From an uncultured Coriobacteriia bacterium (GTDB lineage: Bacteria > Actinomycetota > Coriobacteriia > Coriobacteriales > QAMH01): a stretch of 8,210 bases of DNA. This document shows, piece after piece, positions 1 through 5,454 of this stretch. How positions within the stretch are numbered: position 1 is the first letter of the stretch; each line of letters begins with the position of its first letter. The notes under the pieces are model-generated. The model was not told where the DNA came from and made no database searches. It was given only the letters and a program-made list of their open reading frames with translations. The stretch covers positions 1-8,210 of the forward strand of contig CASDTD010000230.1 in NCBI GenBank assembly GCA_949283445.1, read 5' to 3'. The position numbers and the translations under genes are program-made.

Positions 1-362
1 ACAGCTTCCATGCCGTCTTTGCTTCGCTCGGCCAACGCCGCAACGTCCACGCGCCGCGTCGTGCAAGGAACGGCAAGGTTGCCGCAGCTGGCGATGACAA
101 ACGCCTCGTCATCGTCGGCCTGCGCCCCGCGCAGCATATGGTTCACGTGGAGAACGGACAGCTCACAACAATCCGCCGGCGGCAAAGACGCCCCCAGCAT
201 GTCCAGCAGCCGCGTGCGCTCGCTTTGCGCCGGGTCGAGCCGAAACGAAGTCGTGGCAGAACCGCGCACGTACTTCACCGCGAGCTCGAGCAGCGCCATG
301 GAGTCGGACCCGCCCGAAACCATGAGCAGCACGGGGACTTTATGTCGCGCAACCGAAGTCAT
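1..362 (-). CDS. tilS: tRNA(Ile)-lysidine synthase TilS, N-terminal part (cut by window edge)
   Basis: The minus frame is open from an ATG at 362-360 to the window edge, 120 whole codons. TilS uses ATP to attach lysine to C34 of the CAU-anticodon tRNA-Ile, so that the tRNA reads AUA; it acts in the cytoplasm. The PP-loop ATP-pyrophosphatase signature SGGSDS lies at residues 16-21, followed by MALLELA. The second family block, VLHVNHMLRG, is at about residues 70-79, then acidic residues and CTTRRVDVAALA at 100-111, with KDGMEA at the edge matching the conserved G-x-E-A region. The stretch between the PP-loop and the HVNH block is longer than in E. coli TilS, which looks like a lineage-specific insertion. 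The start is set by a purine-rich Shine-Dalgarno (GGGGGAGGAG, 368-377) five bases before the ATG. Later domains lie outside the window. Confidence 0.9.
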   Translation of the reverse strand, partial: MTSVARHKVPVLLMVSGGSDSMALLELAVKYVRGSATTSFRLDPAQSERTRLLDMLGASLPPADCCELSVLHVNHMLRGAQADDDEAFVIASCGNLAVPCTTRRVDVAALAERSKDGMEA

Positions 363-452
363 GCTATCTCCTCCCCCGAACGCACGGTGCCTCGAACGAC
401 GTCCCAACAGATAGAGCACCGTAGCAGGACAGATACAGCACCATGACAGCAT

Positions 453-458
453 AGTATA
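453..458 (-). promoter_or_regulatory. Candidate -10 box for tilS
   Basis: Read on the minus strand this is TATACT, five of six matches to TATAAT, about 90 bases before the tilS ATG. I see no convincing -35 hexamer at 16-18 bases, where the sequence is GC-rich repeat. Transcription could instead read through from the deaminase gene upstream. Confidence 0.3.
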
Positions 459-462
459 CGAC

Positions 463-494
463 GCAGCGCGCGCCTTTCGCGCCGCGCCAGCCGC
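463..494 (-). terminator. GC-rich stem-loop after the deaminase stop, possible weak terminator
   Basis: Eight bases after the deaminase TAA, the minus strand reads GCGGC-TG-GCGCG, a ten-base loop, then CGCGC-GCTGC. This gives about ten pairs with a two-base bulge. No T-run follows, so it is not a canonical intrinsic terminator. It could slow polymerase, protect the mRNA 3' end, or simply reflect GC-rich repetition. Confidence 0.3.
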
Positions 495-501
495 ATACGT
501 C

Positions 502-1815
502 TTATTCGTCGCCTGCGGCAAGCGCCGCCAGGACCTCGTCCACGCTGCGCTGGCATTCCGCCGCCGCTTTCTCCACGTCGATGGTGAGAAACTCCCCGTC
601 ACGATAGAGCACCTTGCCGTCGCACATGGTCAGGCACACGTCGGCGCCGTTCGCGCTGTAGACCAGGTTCACAGCCATGTCGTAGACCGGCTTCATCCAC
701 GGCGTGTCGATGTCCATGACAACAAGGTCGGCCTTCTTGCCCTCGGCCACCACGCCGCAATCAGGGCGTCCTTGCGCCTTCGCGCCGTTGACCGTGAGCA
801 TCTTCACGATGTCTTTCGCGGGAACCACCGTCGGGTCAAGGTTGTAGCCCTTCTGGCAGCACGCCAGCAGATACGCGCTCTGCAGCATGTTGTGCGTGTT
901 GTTGGAAGCCATGCCGTCGGTGCCGATGGTCAGGTTCACGCCGGCGTCGAGCATCTTCTGCACGGGCGCGTAACCGCTTGCCAGCTTCATGTTGGAAGCC
1001 GGGTTCAGGCTGACGTTGACGCCGTGCTTGGCCAGAATCTGGATGTCCGCATCGTCCACCCACACGCAGTGCGCCGCGTTCGTGGGCACGTCGAACACAC
1101 CGCACGCCTCGAAAAACGCGGCGGGCGTCATGCCGTTATGGCGCTGCTTGCACTCCTCGTGTTCGCTTTGCGTCTCGGACATATGCAGGTGGATGCCACA
1201 GGAATGCTTCTGCGCCTCCTCCACCACGCGGCGCACCATGCTTTCGGGCGTGGTGTACTCACCGTGAATGCACATCTCGATCTTCACGCGGCCGTTGCCC
1301 GCACCCTGGTATTCCTCGAACAGCTCCTTGTTCACGGCGGCCACGGGCAGCGTGTCATAATCCGTATCGACGAAGCACATCGTGCCGCCGTCGGTGTGGT
1401 TGGCCTTCATGCCGGCCTCGAGCGTGGCCTTGGCGCGGTTGACCGTCGCATAGTACATGTCGGTGTAGCTGACAACGCCGTAACGAACCATCTCGGCCTG
1501 GGCGAGCATGCAGCCCCAGTAGTTGTGGTCGAAGTTCATCTTGCCCTCGAACGGCCACACCGTGTCATTGAGCCACTGCTGCAGGGGCTGGTTTTCCGCA
1601 TACCCGCGCAAAAGCGTCATGGGCGTGTGCGCATGCGTGTTGTAAAACGCCGGCATGAGCAGCTTGCCCGCACCGTCGTAGCGCTCGCCGTACCGTTCGG
1701 CATCAGCCGGTTCCTCGTCGCCGATGTAGGCGATCGTGTCGCCCTCGACGCCCACGTACTTGCCATGCTGGCAATCGAAGTTCTCGTCGAGGATGTCGAT
1801 GTTGCAAAAGAGCAT
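502..1815 (-). CDS. 5'-methylthioadenosine/S-adenosylhomocysteine deaminase family amidohydrolase
   Basis: This 437-residue protein belongs to the metal-dependent amidohydrolase superfamily, MtaD/SAH deaminase branch. Known members deaminate MTA or SAH (and sometimes adenosine) to the inosine forms, releasing ammonia. Visible ligands and catalytic residues by family comparison are the metal motif H61-A-H63, H211 in IHLHMSE with catalytic E214, H249 in NAAHC, and metal ligand D300 in GTDGMASNN. E90 in WPFE and H184 in the IHGEYT block match conserved substrate-site positions. The N- and C-terminal segments (about 1-55 and 350-410) form the usual beta-sandwich, and the length is typical. The ATG follows AAGGA at eight bases. 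A long structured leader precedes it, and it appears monocistronic. The exact substrate cannot be read from sequence: related chlorohydrolases, guanine deaminases and other nucleoside deaminases share the fold. Confidence 0.85.
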   Translation of the reverse strand: MLFCNIDILDENFDCQHGKYVGVEGDTIAYIGDEEPADAERYGERYDGAGKLLMPAFYNTHAHTPMTLLRGYAENQPLQQWLNDTVWPFEGKMNFDHNYWGCMLAQAEMVRYGVVSYTDMYYATVNRAKATLEAGMKANHTDGGTMCFVDTDYDTLPVAAVNKELFEEYQGAGNGRVKIEMCIHGEYTTPESMVRRVVEEAQKHSCGIHLHMSETQSEHEECKQRHNGMTPAAFFEACGVFDVPTNAAHCVWVDDADIQILAKHGVNVSLNPASNMKLASGYAPVQKMLDAGVNLTIGTDGMASNNTHNMLQSAYLLACCQKGYNLDPTVVPAKDIVKMLTVNGAKAQGRPDCGVVAEGKKADLVVMDIDTPWMKPVYDMAVNLVYSANGADVCLTMCDGKVLYRDGEFLTIDVEKAAAECQRSVDEVLAALAAGDE

Positions 1816-2020
1816 CTTGCTGTTCCTTTCAGATGTCCGTCCCGTTTCAATCCCACTTCACCAAAACATGTAGAAAACGGCGCCGGCCTGGGCTTCGCGC
1901 CTTCGTAGCTGCCGCTTTGGGCACCCAGGCGCATCACGCTTCGCCTGGCTTTCAGCACGCATTGCGCCTGCAGCCTGACCGCCGTCTCTTGTCCAGCACA
2001 CGAACCCTTGCGGGCGCATA
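1816..2020 (-). promoter_or_regulatory. Structured 5' leader of the deaminase mRNA, candidate riboswitch
   Basis: On the minus strand, TTCGT (2004-2000) plus GCTG (1997-1994) pair with CAGC (1911-1908) plus ACGAA (1906-1902), closing a domain of about 100 nt. Inside are a hairpin from GGCT (1975-1972) to AGCC (1950-1947), with further CAG/CTG and CGC/GCG pairs, and a hairpin from CCAGGCG (1948-1942) to CGCCTGG (1931-1925) with a ten-base loop. The two stack with no linker. The joining strands hold ACAAGAG (1992-1986) and GGTGCCCAA (1925-1917), and GAAAGCCAGGC lies between the hairpins; all recall SAM-I/SAM-IV clan elements. The signature GGCAACC is not kept (GGCGAAGC here), and no kink-turn is evident. 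A terminator-like hairpin follows, as an expression platform would. Assignment to a family is tentative; the pairing is seen directly but was not computed. Confidence 0.5.
1872..1901 (-). terminator. Terminator-like hairpin in the deaminase leader
   Basis: The minus strand reads GGCGC (1901-1897), a 13-base loop, GCGCC (1883-1879), then GTTTTCT. The stem is short but all G-C and is followed by a four-T run. Its loop contains CCCAGGC (1892-1886), complementary to GCCTGGG (1930-1924) in the upstream hairpin. It lies after the closing helix of the putative aptamer and about 57 bases before the deaminase ATG, the expected place for an attenuator. Confidence 0.4.
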
Positions 2021-2026
2021 CGACAA

Positions 2027-2032
2027 AGTATA
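2027..2032 (-). promoter_or_regulatory. Candidate -10 box for the deaminase transcript
   Basis: The minus strand reads TATACT (5/6 match), inside the only AT-rich stretch between the two divergent genes. Initiation would fall near 2020, just upstream of the structured leader. No good -35 hexamer is visible at 16-18 bases, so this promoter may need an activator, or the start may lie elsewhere. Confidence 0.35.
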
Positions 2033-2052
2033 GCGTATTTCCAATTATGGAC

Positions 2053-2082
2053 TTGCACTATTATTAGACATAATCCTATAAT
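2053..2082 (+). promoter_or_regulatory. Promoter candidate for the padR-like gene, with long leader
   Basis: TTGCAC (2053-2058) is followed after 18 bases by a perfect TATAAT (2077-2082). Transcription would begin near 2089. The arms ATTATG (2044-2049) and CATAAT (2069-2074) form an inverted repeat around the -35 box and could be an operator. The -10 box overlaps the most upstream in-frame ATG (2081), so that ATG cannot be the start on a transcript from this promoter. Confidence 0.55.
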
Positions 2083-2291
2083 GGCACACGTCAACTCTGA
2101 AGCATTGACAGCCTGGTCCGCACAGCCAGGCAACCTCCCGCCAGGACGCGTGCCTCTGGGCCGGCGCGCGTCCTCTCGCGGAAGACACGCGCAGAGCAAC
2201 CACGCGAACTTCATGCCCGGGAGAAGGGCACACCACATGAAAAGCGACCCCACACATGCAACCTCATCGAAGCGCTGGGTGCGCGTCGAAG

Positions 2292-2354
2292 CAGACCCAT
2301 TCGAGGAAACAACCACTCAAAGCCAGACAAAGTGGCGTATGATAGATGGGTCTG
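2292..2354 (+). repeat. 9-bp perfect inverted repeat upstream of the padR-like start
   Basis: CAGACCCAT (2292-2300) and ATGGGTCTG (2346-2354) are perfect reverse complements, 45 bases apart, and end nine bases before the Shine-Dalgarno of the regulator. They flank a possible -10 box at 2338-2343. The left arm also pairs with TGGGT at 2276-2280, so in RNA two stems would compete. The repeat may be a pair of operator half-sites for autoregulation, common among PadR proteins, or a leader RNA switch. Confidence 0.5.
2338..2343 (+). promoter_or_regulatory. Possible second, proximal -10 box (TATGAT)
   Basis: TATGAT matches the consensus at five of six positions and would start transcription near 2350, giving a 5' leader of about 25 bases. 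No matching -35 box is visible. It lies between the arms of the 9-bp inverted repeat, which would suit repression by a bound dimer. Confidence 0.25.
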
Positions 2355-2374
2355 TCACAACGAAAGGACGCTTC

Positions 2375-2839
2375 ATGTGGTCGTCATGCCACCCGAAATC
2401 TGAAAACGAGCTCAACGAATGCGCCCAGCTTGGCAAGAGCCTGAGCAGGCTGACCCAGCCCTCCATTCTCGCCGTGCTCGCGAAAGCGGGAAAACCGCAA
2501 CATGGTTACCTGATCATCCAGGAAATGGCCAGCGGCCCCATGTTCGGCGGCAATGCGCCAGACGCCACGGGCGTGTACCGCATCCTCAAGCAAATGGAAA
2601 ACAACGGCCTGGTCGAAAGCGCCTGGGACACGTCGGAATCTGGCCCCGCGAAACGCTGCTACACGCTCACCGACGAGGGCCGGGCGTGCCTGCGCCGTTG
2701 GATCGATGCATTGGCCTGCTATGCCGCAAGCATCGAGGATTTACGTGTCATCGCCTCCGACGCCCTGGGCATCGACGTCCCCGACCTGCCCACCTGCCTG
2801 CACGGCATCGAGCTGGACGAGGACGACGCCGGCAAATAG
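2375..2839 (+). CDS. PadR-family winged-helix transcriptional regulator
   Basis: The 154-residue product has the PadR-type winged helix over residues 25-110. LSRLTQPSILAVLA begins it, PQHGYLIIQEM (41-51) carries the typical HGY motif, GVYRILKQMENNGLV (66-80) is the recognition helix, and KRCYTLTDEGRACL (93-106) is the wing and following helix. The C-terminus (about 110-154) is short, as in the compact PadR subfamily, and may help dimerisation; it ends in an acidic tail. The ATG at 2375 is preferred because AAAGGA ends six bases before it and the fold starts soon after. An in-frame ATG at 2237 behind AGAAGGG would give 200 residues but adds no recognisable domain. The gene is divergent from the deaminase and convergent with the glutamate synthase operon. 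Its ligand and targets are unknown; autoregulation or control of the deaminase is a guess from position. Confidence 0.8.
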   Translation: MWSSCHPKSENELNECAQLGKSLSRLTQPSILAVLAKAGKPQHGYLIIQEMASGPMFGGNAPDATGVYRILKQMENNGLVESAWDTSESGPAKRCYTLTDEGRACLRRWIDALACYAASIEDLRVIASDALGIDVPDLPTCLHGIELDEDDAGK

Positions 2840-2862
2840 GCGCTTCAAAACGCAAACTCTCA

Positions 2863-2901
2863 AAGGGCCCGACCCCGGAATACCACCGGAGCCGGGCCCT
2901 T
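2863..2901. terminator. Bidirectional terminator between convergent genes
   Basis: AAGGGCCCG (2863-2871) pairs with CGGGCCCTT (2893-2901), and CCGG (2875-2878) with CCGG (2886-2889) extends the stem around a seven-base loop. It lies 24 bases after the regulator stop and 39 bases beyond the stop of the last operon gene. Neither side has a clean T-run: TTCATCTTC follows on plus, and TTTGAGAGTTTG on minus. Stem strength and position between convergent genes support a shared terminator. Confidence 0.8.
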
Positions 2902-2939
2902 CATCTTCACCTGACGCAGGCGTATTCCGCGCGCAGGCC

Positions 2940-3647
2940 CTACGTGTACATGCCACCGTACGGACGTGACGACTTGGGCCGCAACCGCCTGAACCCGTCA
3001 TCGAGCGTGCGGTTGGTGCCGAAATGCGCGTTGTACTCGTCGATCAGCCCCTGCACGACCACGCGGTCACGTTCATCGAGCTCCTCCTGTGCCAGCTGCG
3101 GGTTGACGTCCGCCTCGTCGATGGCATGAGCGAGGTAGATGACACCACCGTGCATGCCGTTTGCCAGATAATGCCCCGCGTGCCCCATGAGCAAGATGAT
3201 GCCGCCGGCCATGTATTCGCCCAGAAACGAGCCCGCGTCGCCGCCAATGACGAGCACAGGACACTTCTCCTGGTACTGCTTCATGTGGATGCCGTTGCGC
3301 CACCCGCAGTCATCGCGCACGAAAATGGAGCCGCCGCGCATGCCATAGCCCGTCGCGTCGCCGCAGCGCCCGTGTATGACGATCGCGCCGTCGTTCATGG
3401 TGTTGCCCACCTGGTCTTGCGCGTTGCCGTGCACCTCGATGGTGCAGCCGTCCATGAAAGCGGCCATGTCGTTTCCCGGCGTGCCCGTTATGTCTATGTG
3501 CACAGGCGCCCGCAGCGCATCGCCGATATAGCGTTGCCCGTACACCTTCGTCAAGACGAACTCCGTTTCCCCGCCGCGCACGCCGGCGCGAATCTGCTCG
3601 TTGAGGTCACGGTAGTACGTCGTGCCCACTTCGATGCGAATAGCCAT
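2940..3647 (-). CDS. Glutamate synthase GXGXG (beta-helix) domain protein, GltB3-like
   Basis: This 235-residue protein corresponds to the C-terminal GXGXG domain of the large glutamate synthase subunit, here a separate polypeptide. Residues about 50-175 are a run of short glycine-rich beta-helix turns, for example DGAIVIHGRCGDATGYGMRGG, GGDAGSFLGEYMAGG and GHAGHYLANGMHGGVIYL. In fused enzymes this domain is structural and packs against the amidotransferase and FMN domains. The last 50 residues (EEL...GMYT) are helical and family-typical. It is the final gene of the operon: the preceding TAG directly abuts its ATG, and GGAGG lies about nine bases upstream inside the previous coding end. Similar GXGXG proteins occur in formylmethanofuran dehydrogenase subunit C, but the neighbouring GltB1- and GltB2-like genes make the glutamate synthase role far more likely. 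Confidence 0.85.
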   Translation of the reverse strand: MAIRIEVGTTYYRDLNEQIRAGVRGGETEFVLTKVYGQRYIGDALRAPVHIDITGTPGNDMAAFMDGCTIEVHGNAQDQVGNTMNDGAIVIHGRCGDATGYGMRGGSIFVRDDCGWRNGIHMKQYQEKCPVLVIGGDAGSFLGEYMAGGIILLMGHAGHYLANGMHGGVIYLAHAIDEADVNPQLAQEELDERDRVVVQGLIDEYNAHFGTNRTLDDGFRRLRPKSSRPYGGMYT

Positions 3648-4979
3648 CTACGCTTCCCTCCTTCCCGGGAACCCCTGCATGAGCTGGGCGTCTCGAAACG
3701 CCCGGGGCAAGTCGAGCAATGCCGGCACGCGCTCGAGCACATCATCGGGCAGACTCGCCAAAGGCATGCCCTGCTCGATGATCGAGGTGTAGATGCCCGC
3801 GCCTTCGGGCTTGTTCACCAGCACGTACCCCACGAGCTTGCCCTCGCGGATGTTGAACCGGGTGAGCCATCCGTCACCCGTCGAGACCACTGTCTCCACG
3901 TCGGGAAGGTCGCATGACGGGTCGATGATGCCGCAACCCAGGATGTCTATCTCGCCGAAGAACCCGACGGCATTGCGCGCACAGCTGCCGGGAAAACACG
4001 CATCTGCATCGCCCGCCATGGCGCGCCCCGCCACGCGTCCCTGCTCGCAGGCAACCGGCCACAAAGCAAGTGGGGCATCCGCGCCAAGCAGCACATTGTG
4101 CACGTTGGCCACATCCCCGGCGGCGTACACGTCGGGAAGCGTCGTCATCATATGCGCATCGCAGGCAGCCCCTCGTTCGCACAACGCGCCGGCCTGCTCC
4201 AAGATTCCGGCATTCGGCCGCACGCCAACGGCGGTAACGAGCAGGTCGCAGGGCAGCTGTTCGCCATTGGAAAGGAGCACGCCGGAAACCGCACCCGCCT
4301 CGTCGCATTCGACGCTTTCGACGACGGCACTGGGAACGTTGACGATGCCATGGCGCTCGAACACGTCCACGAGCAGCTGCGCGCCTTGGTCGTCCAGCAG
4401 CTTGCGCAGCGGGCGGGCGGCGTGCCCCACAAGATACACCGTATCCACGCGCGCGGCGAGCCCTTCGGCGGCCTTGGTGCCGATAAGTCCGCTACCCGAG
4501 ACGACGGCACGCACGGGCTGACCCGTCGCGCGCTTTGCCGCAAGCGGGCCGTCCAGACAGGCGCGAATGGCACGCGCGTCGTCCATCGTGTTGAAGAAGA
4601 AACTGTTCGGCGCATCGTCGGCAAGCCCCGCCACCTGCGGGCGCAGGGGCACAGACCCCATGGCCACCAGCAGCTTGTCATAGGACAGCGTCGTGCCGTC
4701 CTCGAGCGTCACGGTCTTTTCCGACGCGCCGATTCCAACCGCCGCGCATCCGGGGCCGAACAAGGCGTCGACGCCGTTGCGCTCGTACCATTCCCGCGAG
4801 CGAATCTCGGCCCGCTCCTCGTCGGTCTTGCCTTCCAGAATGTAGGAGATAAGCGGCGTGCCATACGCCCGGCCCGCTTCCGGCGACACCATCGTGATGC
4901 GCCCCGTCGCGTCCAGGCTGCGTATCGCGTCGACAGCGCTCACGGCAGCTGCGGAATTGCCCAAGATGACGTACTTCAT
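3648..4979 (-). CDS. FAD/NAD(P)-dependent pyridine nucleotide-disulfide family oxidoreductase
   Basis: The 443-residue flavoprotein has two Rossmann folds. An N-terminal FAD motif (YVILGNSAAA, residues 3-12) has the G-x-SAA form seen in NADH oxidase and nitrite reductase-like members. An NAD(P) motif (SGSGLIG, 161-167) and a second FAD motif (LPDVYAAGDVANVHN, 281-295) follow. The region that holds the redox cysteine in NADH oxidases/peroxidases reads YGTPLISYILEG (39-50) without cysteine, so this is probably an electron-transfer flavoprotein of the rubredoxin-reductase/NirB type. Set between the ferredoxin and GltB3-like genes, it most likely passes electrons between NAD(P)H and the Fe-S chain of the synthase, the job done by GltD elsewhere. 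One base separates its ATG from the ferredoxin TAG; its own TAG abuts the next ATG. The cofactor choice, NADH or NADPH, cannot be decided. Confidence 0.8.
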   Translation of the reverse strand: MKYVILGNSAAAVSAVDAIRSLDATGRITMVSPEAGRAYGTPLISYILEGKTDEERAEIRSREWYERNGVDALFGPGCAAVGIGASEKTVTLEDGTTLSYDKLLVAMGSVPLRPQVAGLADDAPNSFFFNTMDDARAIRACLDGPLAAKRATGQPVRAVVSGSGLIGTKAAEGLAARVDTVYLVGHAARPLRKLLDDQGAQLLVDVFERHGIVNVPSAVVESVECDEAGAVSGVLLSNGEQLPCDLLVTAVGVRPNAGILEQAGALCERGAACDAHMMTTLPDVYAAGDVANVHNVLLGADAPLALWPVACEQGRVAGRAMAGDADACFPGSCARNAVGFFGEIDILGCGIIDPSCDLPDVETVVSTGDGWLTRFNIREGKLVGYVLVNKPEGAGIYTSIIEQGMPLASLPDDVLERVPALLDLPRAFRDAQLMQGFPGRREA

Positions 4980-4980
4980 G

Positions 4981-5454
4981 CTACTTCCCTCCTTCCAGCG
5001 CGCATGCCGGCTCTTCGTCGACCTCGACGCACACGAGCGCCCCGTTGATGCAGGCGTCCACGCAGGCCGGGCGCCCCGCGCTCCATCCCGTCGCGCACAC
5101 GTCGCACTTCACTGCCGTGCGCTGAACGGAAATGGCACCGTACGGGCATTGCACCATGCAGGTGCGGCAGCCCACGCACTTGCCCGTGTCGCAGACGATC
5201 GCCCCCGTTCTCGGGTCTTTCGAAAGCGCGCCTGCAATGCACCCCGCAACGCAGGCGGGTTCATCGCACTGATGGCAGACGACGGCCAGCGACGCGTATA
5301 TGTCGCCTTCGACATGCACTGCAGGCTGCCGGCGCTCCTTTTCCCACAGGAACGCTTTGACGACATCGCCCGTCTGCGAATGCGCCGCCGTGCAGGCGAC
5401 CTCGCATAAATGGCACCCCAGGCACTTGTCTTCCAATGCGTACACGCGTTTCAC
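4981..5454 (-). CDS. Four-cluster [4Fe-4S] ferredoxin, CooF/HycB/DMSO-reductase-beta type
   Basis: The 157-residue protein has four cysteine groups spaced for four [4Fe-4S] clusters: C11/C14/C17/C21, C60/C63/C68/C72, C93/C96/C99/C103 and C117/C120/C131/C135. By family precedent the first and last groups, and the middle two, exchange ligands across the pseudo-twofold fold. Such proteins wire electrons between a dehydrogenase and a partner enzyme; there is no signal peptide, so it acts in the cytoplasm. It lies between the GltB2-like core and the flavoprotein, which suggests that it links the two. The start is GTG, directly abutting the GltB2 TAG, with GGGGAGGTGATG just before it inside the upstream gene. 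An extra cysteine (C88) lies outside the cluster pattern. Its partner could also be another redox enzyme elsewhere in the genome. Confidence 0.85.
   Translation of the reverse strand: MKRVYALEDKCLGCHLCEVACTAAHSQTGDVVKAFLWEKERRQPAVHVEGDIYASLAVVCHQCDEPACVAGCIAGALSKDPRTGAIVCDTGKCVGCRTCMVQCPYGAISVQRTAVKCDVCATGWSAGRPACVDACINGALVCVEVDEEPACALEGGK

Larger units (their letters stand above)
2089..2374 (+). promoter_or_regulatory. Long hairpin-rich leader of the padR-like gene
   Basis: About 285 bases separate the TATAAT promoter from the preferred start. Visible stems are GCCTGG (2111-2116) with CCAGGC (2126-2131); GCGCGCGTC (2164-2172) with GACACGCGC (2184-2192, one mismatch), enclosed by CTCT (2154-2157) with AGAG (2193-2196); TGCCC (2214-2218) with GGGCA (2226-2230); and TGGGT (2276-2280) with ACCCA (2295-2299), flanked by CGAA/TTCG. 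GCAACC occurs three times (2130, 2196, 2258), spaced 66 and 62 bases. No known riboswitch class could be assigned with confidence. The reading frame of the regulator stays open through this leader, but the translated part has no recognisable domain. Confidence 0.35.

Noticed and set aside
10..414. Plus-strand 134-codon open frame at the left edge
   Set aside because: The opposite strand reads clear TilS with PP-loop and Shine-Dalgarno; this frame is its shadow.
772..1908. Plus-strand 378-codon open frame opposite the deaminase
   Set aside because: Antisense shadow of a gene with intact catalytic motifs; no domain in the translated product.
2111..2163. SAM-IV riboswitch on the plus strand, prompted by GGCAACC and GTGCC
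   Set aside because: The order of motifs is suggestive, but the downstream strand has an extra ACGC, the 5' conserved AAGAG-like segment is missing and no closing helix was found; kept only as a weak note in the leader finding.
1858..2316. Minus-strand 152-codon open frame across the divergent intergenic region
   Set aside because: It crosses both promoter candidates and the structured leader, is biased to Arg/Ala/Cys and resembles no family. A 34-codon inner ATG frame within it lacks a good Shine-Dalgarno.
2081..2374. Upstream extension of the PadR-like protein from ATG 2081
   Set aside because: This ATG overlaps the TATAAT box and the extra 98 residues show no domain; ATG 2375 has a well-placed AAAGGA.
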